Source of the DNA: Cyclina sinensis
Lineage: Eukaryota; Mollusca; Bivalvia; Venerida; Veneridae
Reading direction: 5' to 3'
Length of the DNA stretch: 64,000 nt
Assembly: GCA_012932295.1 (NCBI GenBank)
Contig: JAAONU010000011.1
Location: 18,191,252-18,255,251 of the forward strand
Below, piece by piece: positions 44,580 to 57,700 of the stretch. The notes below the pieces were generated by a model. It ran no database searches, was not told the origin of the DNA, and worked only from the letters and a program-made list of their open reading frames with translations. Positions within the stretch are counted from its first letter, which is position 1. Every line of letters starts with the position of its first letter. A program made the position numbers and the translations under genes.

Positions 44580-46483
44580 ATGGTAAGTGCTTTTTATCTC
44601 ACGAGCTTAATTGTTATGATAATTTCTTTTGAGGGTACCACAAAGCACAGAACCAGAAAAAACATTAAATACTAAATGCAGTCGTTTGATATGCTTAAAA
44701 AATTGAAGCTGGAGACTGCCTTTTTAGACCAGGATAATGGCTAGTAGGTGTGTTCTTTGTTTAATGCAAAATAATGATTTCTTGCACTGGTAAGGCAATA
44801 TCATCATCGTCACTGTTACAATTTGACAGTCAGTGATAAGTAACAATAGTTTCCAACATCTATTACAAGAATCACTTTATAATGATTTGTTAAAATCATG
44901 ATTGAATAAAGTGTGCATTTACTTTTATATCACACTTAAATATACGGAAAAACTGAAAGATGTATTCAAATAGTGTAGTTAAATAGTGTAGCTTCTTTTA
45001 GTTATCTGTTATTACAATTTTTTATATATTTTATCATAAGATAAGCATTCAGGTTAATGAAAATGAAAATAAAAATAGTTTGTTTGTATACTTTTAGGTT
45101 GATCAACTAACAGATGAAGAAGTCAATGGTATTCCCATTCTTAATTCTTGTAACTGTTCAAGACATTTAATTTTCGATATTCTTGATGTCTCAGTATATT
45201 TTTCACACACGTTTTTTAAAGATAATTGAGAATATAATTCTTTTTTAAACCAAGATAATCATACTATCGATAAAAAGCACAAAGAAGAAGTTCTATCCTT
45301 TTTTAGGACTTAACTATATTACATTCATAAACTATCTGACAGTGCGTTGTCAATAATGCAGTTTGTAATGTTACTCTCGTAGTGCCGACAAAAAACATAA
45401 GGAAAACAATGCCTTTTTATATGTTGGATTATAAATTACGCATAGAATTTAGATGCCCAATAACATATCCCAATAATAATTAGTGGTATTAGTCTTCTTT
45501 TAAATTATTTCTTTAGAGTTCCAAGAAGCATTCAGTTTGTTTGACAAGAATGGCGATGGAAAAATAACAACAAAGGAGTTGGGTACAATAATGAGGTCAC
45601 TAGGTCAAAATCCAACAAGCTCTGAGCTTCAGGACATAATAAACAAAGTGGATGCAGATGGTAATTGTTTTTGCAGTCAGTAACTAATGAAGTGAAGTTT
45701 TGCTGTTTTAATGTGGATCTTAACTTAAATAAAGTTTTGAGTTTTTATACAAATTAGATTTTAAGCTAATTTCATTTTGCTTCTGTCTAGGTATCCAATG
45801 AGGGTTTAAGATTCAAACATTCTTAATCTAGAAAAATATAAAGATAAGAAGATCTTTATTAATTTAGTTTGTACGCTACCGAGTATAATTTACATGGAAA
45901 TGTTTGGTCGAAATTACGTTTATATTCTTTGTTCTGTCTGTTCTGTCTCAAACGGGTGTGAGAATGGTTAATTATACGTCTTTTCATTTATTCTTTACTT
46001 TGTACTAAACAGGCAGTGGGTCAATTGATTTCACCGAATTTTTAACATTAATGAAAAGAAAGATGAAAGAAACATACAGTGAGAGTGAACTCCGAGAGGC
46101 ATTTCAAGTGTTCGATATAGATGGAAACGGTCAGATTTCTTTGTCAGAACTAAAACACGTGATGACAAGCATCGGAGAAAATCTCACAGATGAGGAAGTC
46201 AACGATATGATTCGAGAGGCAGACATCAATGGAGATGGTCAGATTAATTTTGAAGGTAAAAACAGATATATAAAATAACAGTTTGAAATTTATGACAAGT
46301 AAATTATTTTTCATATATAATCCTCGACGTTTAAGGTCCTAATAAGGTGGATACAATATACAAAATATTAACACTACACTGGTAAAGGTGACATAGGCTG
46401 AAGGGAGCCCACATGTTTCATGCTAAATAGGAAAATGTTTTTTTATTCTTTCAGAGTTTGTGAGAATGATGGCGGGCAAATAG
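44580..46483 (+). CDS. Calmodulin-like protein, five exons
   Basis: Exons are 44580-44582 (ATG only), 45098-45128, 45517-45660, 46013-46255 and 46455-46483, total 450 nt (149 residues plus stop). The ATG-only first exon and the phases are those of animal calmodulin genes. All four EF loops keep Asp at position 1 and Glu at 12 ([48 protein letters not shown]). Calmodulin is a cytosolic calcium sensor that activates kinases and other targets. This copy is divergent: [12 protein letters not shown] start, GENLTDEEV (Asn at the usual trimethyl-lysine 115), and an MMAGK end. It could be a calmodulin paralog specific to the lineage. A polyadenylation-like AATAAA lies near 46793. Confidence 0.93.
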
Positions 46484-49122
46484 AGAAATTTTTGGCATAC
46501 CTATCACCTGATGATTGTCAGTTAAATGTTTTGCTTTTCAAATTATTTATTTCACTTCGATTGACCATTTTGTTCTTAAATTATGAAATAAAAAAATCTG
46601 ACATTTACAAGCCTCAGTCTTGCCTTATCTTCCAAGTTGTCAGGTATTTCTTTAGAGAGATTATTTGTCTAAACTGCTCAGTAGCCCGTGTAACCTGCAG
46701 TTGTGAAGGGGTCACAGTGAAGTGGTCCCGAATTCCGTTAGTGGAATGTCGGTTGATATTTTTTTCTAAAGTTGGCTCATTTACTAGTCAGAAATAAATA
46801 CATCAGTCTTTTGGGAATTGGCTCTACTGCGATAAGAAATGGATTAAATACAGAAACTAGTGTTTGAAGTAGAATTGGAAAAAAAAACCGTTTCATGATT
46901 TTTCGAGAGTGCAGGAAAATAATTTATTTATCCTGACATGTAATATTTGACTTTCAAAGTATTTATTGAAAAAGATTGCATGTTTTGGACTTAAAGTTTG
47001 ACTGCTCCCCTATTTTCCTGTAATTACAATAATGTATACAACAGCAAACACTAAAGCACTGCATAGCATGATATAAAAATAAAAGTTATGAAAAATATGA
47101 TGGATAGATTGCCTGTAAATCAGCATTAATCGGACTTCTTAACTGGTCATATGACACAATCTGAATTCATACAGTGTAATCTTGTGATTTGCAAAACTTC
47201 TTGGAACGGATACGAAAAAATAGACTCCTCTTTGCTTAGCATCTCCGTATCCTCGGTTCCAACGTGTTCGGGATTAACGCTCCTCGTAATGCCGTCGTTC
47301 GACCCACTGAGAGCCTTCGAACTGGCAATATCAGATATAAGACTTTAATTGTCCTTGTCTTTTGCCCTGCCCTTTGTCCTTGTGTTCTGAATTATCGTGT
47401 GGTACAGCTATGGCGAACACGATCAAATGACTTGAGGAACTTGTAGATGTGACCTTCTTTGAATCTTTCACACTCACAGTCTTCTTCCCTTCTTTTTGTA
47501 CAATATTTACACCTTTGGGTCCTAGCTCTCTTATTTTCTGTATAATATGCATCTGATGCATAACAATCTGCTACACTAGATACACAGCAAGCCAGACGGA
47601 TGGAATTGTTCGTAATATTTTTGCTATTTTTGTTTATAGGAAATAGAAAAGATTCTGAATTTAGTTACCTATGTAATCTTATAGAAAGAAGATGGTATAC
47701 AATATTTTCTGCAAGAAGTTCATTCTGTTTTAAACTCTTAAAATTAAAACTTTTTTATTACGGCTTGTATGTAATTACTTGAAACAATCAAGTCAAGTGG
47801 CACATACACTAACTGCTGCTTTTTATTTGCTAGAGAAAAAAAAATGAAGAGAGAATTCGAGCAAAATGCATCTTGTACAAAATGACGGATTTTATGTAGG
47901 TTCTTTAAAATATTTTTTATGGTTGCGTTAATGATTGAGTGAATGCAAGTCTTGTTTTAAGACAAAAGTATTTTGTAAGAACGGTAAGAAAATCTTTATG
48001 TTGATACCATTATAAATTTTATGTACATTTGACTTTATATATAGACCAAATAAGACATTAGTAGACTGAGACTGCATTTTTCAACAGGTAAGGTCATAAT
48101 AATCATCCAGAAGCTACCTGGTCTACTGCGTCAGAAAACAACAGAGCTGTTGTTCAAAAGGGAAAAGAGAAAAGAAAAAGACAGAGGGTCACCAAAGGTA
48201 CAACGGGGAGCACAAAGGGCATCCACGAGATGGAACTTAATAGTAAGAATGCTACCTTGGCATATGACATATTTAGCCATTTAGAATGAGATTTCTGCTC
48301 CAAAGCCAAATGTTCAACCATATGCCAACCTCCAAATAAAAAAGACTTGTCGGTCCTGTATGTTCTCTGTGTGAGAAAAGATGGAGCTTGTTGCACATCT
48401 TGCATCTGTAGCCAAGGAAAGTAGAGTGGATGCTATCATCAGGACCTGGGCCTATTGTCAGACAGTGGTATAGGCAAAGTCCGTCTTCATCATTGTGGAA
48501 TGGGTACAGTCAGGAAAAGCACTAGTAACAGCAAAAAGCAACTTTTATACAGAAATGGAAGATATAAACAGACAGAGATCAAAGAAACTGATGGTGGACT
48601 ACCAAATGGCCTCACATTGGTATATAATCGTGTACCAGCTAGACCACCAAGACAGTGGAACTGAGAGTTCCGTGGGAAAGGAGATGTACTGTTGCCATGA
48701 GCTTAAAGTTGCCAATTATGCTAACCACGTACATGACGAAGGGATTGGATAAGTCCCTGCAAGGGTCGCCTGAAGGGGATTTCAAGAATATTCTTTCTCG
48801 ATGATGAGCGTTGCACCACGCAACACAGATGATACAGAGACAATGGCAGTGACACAACAGAAAACGCTGCTTATCGAGCCCTCATTTTGATCTGGTACCG
48901 ACGGTACATCTCTAGCTGGGAGCCCTCTACCAACAAGTGAGTTGATCAATACTGCGAAAGGTTTCAATGTGCTATGCTTTGTTCTGATTTACGGTTGTCT
49001 AAATTACCACAAAATACCAAGACGTCACTAAGTGATAAGCAGTAAAATAAAGTTTTATTTGATTTATAACATCAAAAGGTTTATCTAAAATGCTCATTGA
49101 CATGCACCTTAACAGAAAATGT
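46484..49122. other. Intergenic between calmodulin-like gene and transposase remnant
   Basis: No gene is supported. Several 60-85-codon open frames exist but lack family features. The stretch at about 48631-48771 has a diverged second copy at about 49951-50067 (gtaccagc..., then a ttccgtggga/ttccgtagga core), indicating an unidentified repeat. Confidence 0.45.
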
Positions 49123-49640
49123 TCAAATTTTCAACAGGTGCTCGAGATGACGTCTTTTCTGTTGCAAAACGACGTCTAAATGTTTCTTTAAGTTGACGGA
49201 TGAGCATGTGTCTGCGGCAATGTTTCTTATTTCACGCCTGATTGCTGCTTTCAACTCTTCTGTTGATGATGGTGAAGGGCTATACAATCTGTCCTTGAGA
49301 TATCTCCAAAGAAAAAAATCCAGAGGGCTTAAGTCAAGACAGTGAGGGGGCAACATATTGGCTGTCCTGTAAGACATAATGTTTGTGCTAAAAGTTTTTT
49401 TCAGGCCATGAAATGACTTCGCCTGAAGTGTGTGGCGTAGCACAATCTTGCTGGAACCATAGACTCTTTAAGTCGACACCTCTTTTTTTTAAATCAGGCA
49501 GAAATTTCTTTTTTAACATGTCCAGGTAGCGAGCACCATTAATTGTCTCTACATCACCATTTTTATCTTAACATGCCGTTTGTCAATAACTTAAACAGAC
49601 TGTCCAAAACTTTTATTTATTCTGTGTATTTGCACCTTAT
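49123..49640 (-). pseudogene. DDE transposase fragment (Tc1/mariner superfamily)
   Basis: Read on the minus strand, INGARYLDMLKKKFLPDL then LWFQQDCATPHTS and, after a frame change near 49440, DLSPLDFFLWRYLKDRLY and ELKAAIRREIRNI match the second and third catalytic regions of DDE transposases (QQD.A..H and LSPLDFFLW). The frame is broken, so it is inactive. No N-terminal DNA-binding part was found. Confidence 0.75.
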
Positions 49641-51620
49641 TCAACTTCTCATCCTCAGGGTACAATTTTTGCATCAATCTAATGACAGTAAGTGGTGAAA
49701 AACTTTCATAATATAGCTTAACTTCTGAGCACTTGCTATAGGCAACGTAATCTTGAAAAATGTTTATGACGTCATGACGTCAACATATTCCCGTATTTTT
49801 GATATCTCTTTAAATTTCACTATGTCTTCTTTAGAATGATACGATGTATAAATTTGCTGGACCATTCGCTACCTATACATTTCACATAATTGTGTAATGG
49901 TAACAGATATTATGAAAAACCCTGTATGAATGACAGTATCATATTTTCTTGTACCAGCAAGACTATCATGGCAATAGAACAAGCTTACGTTCCGTAGGAA
50001 AAGCGATGCACAGAGGTGCATTGGAGGTTTAAAGCTGCCAAATAATTACCGCATGATGAGGGGATGTGAGAGACTGTCTTTTTAATCTTATCAACACAAT
50101 GACAATTACGTTTTAATGAAATTTTAAGACTGTTTTCTGCAATGATCAATTAAAGCAGTAATGTATAGTATTTCGTAGAGCTCTCATATTTCAGCTACAT
50201 GTAAACAATATCCATTGATAAAATAATTTTTAATGAATGCTCGAATGATAGGTTTTAAAACATATAAGTAATTCAAATAAGAAATTGTTTCGCTCTTTCC
50301 AGAAAACATATGGAATACAGAATTACCTGTATGCTTTTAAAGCTTCTCATGCAAAAACTGTTTCATGCTTTAGGGAACTGCTGTTTACAAACATTTTTTT
50401 AATAAAGTCGTATGAGAACTCTACACCCTTAAACAACATTTCTTAAACATCTGAGCTGTACACAGTTTCCGATGTATAAGTTCTTGAAACAAACAAAAAA
50501 TACAAAGATATCAGAATTTCTCTTTAATACTTTCCATATGTTGCACTGTTGTTCCTGCCAAAACGATACATCTTTTTAAAAGCATAAAACGTATCAAATA
50601 TCTAAGGGCATCAAAATGGCATTTAAAACGAATCAGTTTTTTTAGTGATATTTAGGTTAATTACTTATCTAAAAAGTCCCCAAATTACAAATTATATTTA
50701 ATACAATTGTTCCGTGAAATTTTGAAAGACTTGCAGTCGAAACCTCTACTAGAATTTCCTTTATAATTCAGTCCAGATCAGTGGTTTCAAATTAGCTGTA
50801 AATATTGTCATATGGGTACATCTTGCTGGCTAAATCCGATATGCGTGCCTGATTTCGTTATATAGAATAAACAACGGAATCAAATGTTAAAGTAACTGTG
50901 TTATGTGAAAGGGATTGCAAAAAATCTCTTCCAATCCTTTTGTAACTTATTGCCTTTTTTCTACATCCAAACAATACTATATCTAAGAGCAGTGGTCGAG
51001 GGGATAAAGCGCCAGACTCCCGATCAGGACGTCGCTGGTTGGAAACAATTTATATCATTCAGATATTAGCATAATTTTAATGTAACATAATTGCAAAAGA
51101 CGCATGTTTGCATTTCAGTCGAAATTTGACTGCTTGTTCACAGAAGTTGCACAAATGGAATTTTTAGCAAAAAATGAAACCAGTATAATTTTGAATAATA
51201 AACGAAACTAAACAATTTTAATTTTCGAAAATCTTCTACAAAATAGTTATGTATCTTTGTATAAAGTTGTGTTTATAAATAGTTATTGCATTTTAATAAA
51301 TTTTCGAAATCGCTGCAAAACAAAAACCCTATCTATCTCTATCTGTCTATTCTTTAAGTCATACTTATTGTCACTATATATTTTTATGTAGTTTTTTTCT
51401 TTTTGTTATCAAAATAGGAACTTCGAGTGGATAAACGTGCGTGGATTTTATGCTTGAGTTCCCTTTCTTTTCAATAAGAAATTTAAAAAGGCGATTCATT
51501 GGATGCAAGACCTTAATATGTTAATATTACAATGGTAACGCCTTCGGGTTTTATTTCTGTAATAAATAACAGAAGAAGCGAAATTGAAAAAAGTGAAATT
51601 CTGTTTTTACATACAGGAAG
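49641..51620. other. Upstream region of gene B
   Basis: AT-rich sequence. A tRNA-like fragment at about 50993-51040 (agtggtcgaggggataaagc, then gctggttgg) looks like a SINE head with a damaged B box. No TATA or initiator could be fixed. Confidence 0.4.
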
Positions 51621-51711
51621 ATGTTTAGTTTGGCAAAGTTTCGTTTTATTTTAAATTGTTTTTTCATAATTTATGCTTTGATAATCGGAGTGAAATTCAC
51701 GGATACTAAAG
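51621..51711 (+). CDS. Gene B exon 1: signal peptide
   Basis: Thirty codons plus one base from ATG 51621 (MFSLAKFRFILNCFFIIYAL...), a basic start and a long hydrophobic core, followed by GTATGC. The phase-1 end fits exon 2 at 52395. The intron is 683 bases, against 3 kb in gene A. Confidence 0.8.
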
Positions 51712-54700
51712 GTATGCTTGCTTCTTTTCAAAGATGTTACCTATTATTTCAGAAAGTATCTAGAATGCACATTTTGTACGATACTTATTTTATATTCCTA
51801 GTAAAAGAAAAAATGTATTAACCTACTAATTTTCGGCGTTGCTTGCTGCTAAAGGAAGGAAGAAATTTGCTGGAAACATAAATCAGTACATCTTTTTTAT
51901 TGTTGATAGTCAGTTAGTCATTCACACGTTCATCGATTGGTTCATTAAATAATAAAATAATACATTTAAACACCAAGCAGTCAGCATTTGTCCATCTGTT
52001 AAAAGATCGATATTTCGCAGTCTGTCCTTCCGTCCGTCGAAAGGATGGTAGGTCTGTCAGTTAGTTTTAACGTGTGAATAATGGACATTTGTTTTCAAAA
52101 CTACATTTTGTTCAATTACCACATTAATAATTTATTTTCAGCTTGTTGAGAAAAAAAATTTGGTTTTGCCATTTCTGTTAATTTCCTAGTTAAGCCGATG
52201 ATCTTTTCTATTTCGCAGTAGATTATATCAAGCATCCACTTAAAATACTTCCAGCTGATTATCAAAATAAAAACTAAAGCGATTACATTCAATTTTTTCT
52301 CGTTTCTCGTTTCTTTATTTTCAACTTGAAAAAACAGTGAAGAAATTACGTTGAAAATATATTCATTATAACTTTATATCTTACTCATATTCAGAAGAAA
52401 GCAGGTTTCCAAAGGGTCCGTTTGCCTTGCCGATGACATCTGACGGTTGTCCTGAGGATTCTTCACACGGATGGTATATGGGGTATATAGATATAAAGAC
52501 CTTGGAATCTTTTAACCAATCTGATTTTTATCTGTCTACTTGTGGAGGTCTCTTCAAACACTCACAGACCTACTATTTCGAGCCGATAGCTGAGACAAAT
52601 ATATTTCACATTTTTGATGACTTTGGCTTGAAGTGGTATTTCTGTTACAAGTCAGCCAACCACCCAATAAACGCTCCAGTAAATTGGCCAGACGGAATTT
52701 ATGGTATATTTGGTGCTTCGAATGGATGCCCCGAAGGTAACATAACACAATAATGGACTTTTCTTTATAAAATATGATGTTTTATTCACCATATGGACGT
52801 AATATTGACCTAGCTATCGAGTAGCAAAAATGAAATAAAATAAGAACAACGAGATATTACAACAGAACCTTTTGAAAACTTCTGGCCCGTTTTATATTGT
52901 TTTCACATTGGTCTTTTTAATGTTTTTTAATGTAAAACTTTTAGTTTCAGTAACACGGTAACTCGTACAATAAAATGTTGAAAAATAGAACATATGAACG
53001 AAGTAATGAGTGAGCACATAAAAACAATACACATCCTTTCTAAAAGTCATCGTATTAGCCCCTTGAATATTACAAGGAATAACCATTTTCATACCTACAA
53101 AATTATGAATTGCTTTCTAAATAAAAATTCACATTTCAAGAAAGAAAACTGGATTCAATTTCATTTTGGGAACAGGATTCACAACCCACAACTTGAGTAC
53201 TTGTTTGCCGCCAATAATGTATTACAATATGGATGGTTACCTACCTTATTTTGAAGTAGAGGAGAAGCAACATCATACAGGTAATGTTTATCTAACATTG
53301 TAAACACACGTTCACAAGTTTTCAAGTTTTATTATATATATTCCACTGGGCTATAAAGCATAATGACAAACATATACAAAACATATAAGAACAGTGAACA
53401 TAAACTTGGGAAATGCAATGTCAGGACAATTTTGACATATTAACACTAAGTATTGGTATATAAAATACATGTTGTAAAAATATCATTCTCACTTTCACAA
53501 AATTGTAATTGTTAATTCATATATAATTTTATAATAATAAATCGTTTCTTTTTTTAACAAAGCTCTAGATTATTGTATATTTTATAGACTTTTCTTCTTC
53601 GTTATTATCAATGTATACACTGCATCTATATAATATTTTAGTGGTGAATACAATCCGTTAAATGTAATTTAACGAATAAAAATAATTAATAATTTGCACC
53701 TACAACCGTGCCACAGGTACGACTGACGATACGTTGATAGTATGTGTGTGAAGATGCACAGCCGCAATACGTCAACCTTACCAAAACGAAACAACAGCAA
53801 CATAACAAATACATCTGATGCATAAAAACAAACAAGAATTTGATACCTTAAATCAAAAAATTACTGCACTGATAAGATAGTTGAATTCTTGTATAAAGAA
53901 TGAAATAATTACAAACATATAATCATTAGCATTTAACATTCTTACACACATTATGATATTATACATTTAACTGTAGTACAATTGTATTTCTTAGTTCAAA
54001 AGCATGATAGATGAATTTACCTTAATTTTTAATTTATGTTTCTTTATTACTTGTTAATAGTTGTACAAGTTTAAACATACTAGGATGCTCCCGGTATTTC
54101 TTATGTATATAATCTGATCTTAAATTATTGCACAAAGATCATACTAGTAAAAAATGAAACTCATCTTCCAAAGTATTACATATTCATTTTCAATAATAGG
54201 TGCGCTTAAAGGTTTTGTTCTTCGGCCTGATTCTATACGAAGCTTGTGAGAAGATTAACGTAATCTAGATAAGGCTTTGATGTGTTTGTCTGCAGATTTT
54301 ACATTCACATATTAAACAAACTTTTACTCAGTTAGGTAAAACATGTTTCCCACCAAAAATGTAGTCCTCAAGATGCTTTAATTTTCATAACATTTCTAAA
54401 CTGAAAGAATAAAAAAAATGCATTCCTCTTTTCTTTAGGGAATAATTAAACTTATGGCACTATGTAAGTCTGTCAAACGATACACTATTTCATTAAAGTT
54501 TATCAAAACAAACTTATGTCGTATGTTTATTCTAGTATTCACGTTCCGTTACTGTAGAAGAACAAATGTTCTAGATGAAAAACCGAGTGTCAGTTTCGAA
54601 AGTTTCTACCCTTTCCTTGTAATAAGGGTAAGCCTTTTACTCCTTTTTACTTAAAAGTAAGTGTTTATTCAGGTTTTGCATCCTCAAATGACAGAGTTGA

Positions 54701-57700
54701 GTGATCTTTTCAATGTAAATTGTAACTTACTGAATAGAAAATAATACTTTTGTCATTTTCATTTTTAACAAGGTTATACGTTACGAGGCTCAGTAGAATT
54801 AAGTCAAAAGTAAAATCTCAAAAACCTAATCTTTTGTTTCTGTCTTTTTCCGAACCGACTTTTGATCTTTTGTTAGAATGACCTTGAGAAAGACTCTTAC
54901 TCTGCGTTATCCTCTCTTTTTTTCCATAGGATCCAATGCACAATGCATGTCCTGAGGCGGAAGGCTACACAGTAATACAGGAACTGTTTCCAGGACCTAT
55001 ACATTCAGTGATGCTTGATTTGAATGTTTCATTAATTCTTTCTTATTGCTACTTCGTCAGCGACATATTTTCTACTTCGGTTTTTGAATGTAAGTGGTTT
55101 TAATGTCTAAAATATTTATATTTTCTACTTCGGTTTTTGAATGTTAGTGGTTTTAATGTGTAAAATATCTATAAACATATAAAAATGAGACGTTATGAAA
55201 CATCTGAAATCGTGAATATTTTTAATTATTTCAAATTTGTCGCAGTAATCTGACAAATTATTAGTTGCAATAAACAGAATTTGTTTAACAATGTAAAAAA
55301 GGAAGAATGACTTTACAATCCGTTTAATTTCAGATATCAGAAGTAATTCAACAGATGCCATGGGTGTGTATATATAACAGGACACTTTCAAGTTATTTCT
55401 TTGTTGTGTCAAATATGCTCATTTTTTGTAATTCTGTTTGAATTTATGTAATTAATGTATTAGAATTTTTCGAAAAACATATGTTTATCTTTCCGTATTT
55501 TTCTCCTGTGACAAACAAATACATTAAAAAATAGAGCTAAATGTCGTTCTTTTTCAGTATCTACAGGCAGCACTTTTGTTGATGGTCGAATATATCAGCC
55601 ATCTGCTGAAGAGTTTATACATGGTAAGGGTTTTTATATAAAGACAATTTTTAAAAAATATCTAAATTTGAATTAAAAACTGTCATAGAAGCAATATTCA
55701 TTGTTTTTTATGAGAGTCTGTCTGCTTAGTAAAAAGACCTTGATAAAAACTGTTTGATTTTTTTATAATGACAGTGATTATTTACTTTTTTGTGTTAAAA
55801 CAAACAAGGAACCACAGCTTATGTTGAAACCTGGCTTCTGATCGATGCTAGGAAAACATACTTTGTGTCTGGAGTTGTCTTCCAAACATTTGGATTAGAC
55901 GGGAACAAACCGGAATTTCATTCGTCAAATGGTATTTATGCTTGTTAAATTCTTACGAAAACACACATCTATAAATTGTTTCATGATAAGGTGAATATTT
56001 CTGTCTTTATGAACCTGCCAAATATTACATTTACCGTGTTCAGATGCGTTACTCATATGTTAGAATATATATTGCTTAAACTAGAAAACGTGACCAGTGT
56101 AATGACGCAATGTTTGTTTACAACAGTTACACTTTTTTTTCAAATTGAATAGTACCTTCTGTTGTCTCAAACAAGATCATATGTATTAGTTCCAACCCCA
56201 ATTATTTGTGAATAGATTGTACTAACAAGGCATTTTTCAGTGTAAGTAACTCCTTTATTGAACTAACTGAATGATTCTCGAGATAATTCTTGTACTTTTA
56301 TAAGACTATCTTAGAACTAATATTTACACTGGTACTTACTGAATAAGGTAATACAAAAAGTGATCCATTAAAATGTGTTTTACTGAATAAAAAAGAGAAT
56401 TATGTTTTTTATCAACTATAATGCAGATACAAATGTACACTGTTTCACGAATTTTTGTCGGAGACGAACGATGGAGTTTTCGTTCGGGCGGGGCCTTCAG
56501 GTGTAGGATTTTCTACATTTCGTAATGACACAACATGGTATTGGTATATTCATGCCGGTGTGGAAACCTATTCTTGCTTTAGGTAAGTTTTCTAAGAACA
56601 TCTGAATCCGGTGCTCAGAATGAAGAAGAGAAATCAAACTATCGAACATGTTTGCGCAGAATTTAAGTTTCTTAAGTGCATTATGTAATCGAGAAACTGA
56701 GAACTTACACAGAATATGCTAGGTCTGTAAATTTGTGCTATTTGTAAAATTTGTTTTTCGAACAAATTTTTTATAAACATACACAGAATGCAGGTCAAGT
56801 ACATAATGTTTAAGTGAATTCGTGCTATATTCATTAAAATCGAATACTCGACTGGTGACCGGAGATGAATGTCATACTAGTGCAGATCGAGAACTCGAAT
56901 TAAGTGTATACTTTTATTGTATATTAGTCTTTTAAGAACGTTTTGAAACTGATAACCAAAATACTGATCAAGCACTTTGTTAATGGGTTTATATAGTGTG
57001 TTTCTATGAATATACTCAGACAACCAACTAATAATTTTCACTACTCACAAGCATCCATTTTATTTTACAAATCTTTTATTTACTTGAGTATTCGAATCTA
57101 CACAAATAAAACTATCAGCAAATAATGGATATCGTTGCCATTACTCTAGAGGGACGTAAGTCACTTTTTGGCTATATTAGGTGTTTGATAGCGTTGTACT
57201 CGTTTTGTCGAACTATACACGATGGTGAGTGAGAGTTAATTTCCTTGTTCTTCTAAAAAGATGAAAATCCGATTCTACAAAGACGTAAGTCATGCTTAGT
57301 AGCTAATGGTAATTTGGTTTTGGATTTTATTTTTCCCATGAAAATGACTACTCATAAATGTCTCTATCTTTAAATAAAATTCTTTTCAAAATCATACTTT
57401 TACTTTATTCGTAATTTTTTTTCAACATTCAGTGTTTAAAAATTGATTCAAACGTAGAGTGTTTGTATGTGATATATCTACGTCTTTTCTACATTTAGTT
57501 CATTTCTAACAGTTTCATTTTAGTTTATAGAGAAGGCTTCTTTTATTTAATTATGATATTCAGTGCTAGAGTTTCAGGATTTATGATTTATTGATGTTAA
57601 AACCATACGCTTTGGGAAGAAGAGCTTTTTTCCTTTACAATGCACTTGATTTAATTTATTACGATGAAAACAAGTATAAGCAGGTAATGATTCACATTAC

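Noticed and set aside
46420..46797. Long open frame over the calmodulin 3' end
   Set aside because: The real coding part is the 29-nt last exon in another frame; the rest is 3' UTR.
47151..48857. Several 60-85-codon open frames between the calmodulin-like gene and the transposase remnant
   Set aside because: No domain, no conserved splice structure, overlap on both strands.
56434..56582. Alternative acceptor rescuing gene B exon 9
   Set aside because: Starting at the AG before 56464 restores only the first shift; a stop still appears because of the second inserted base.
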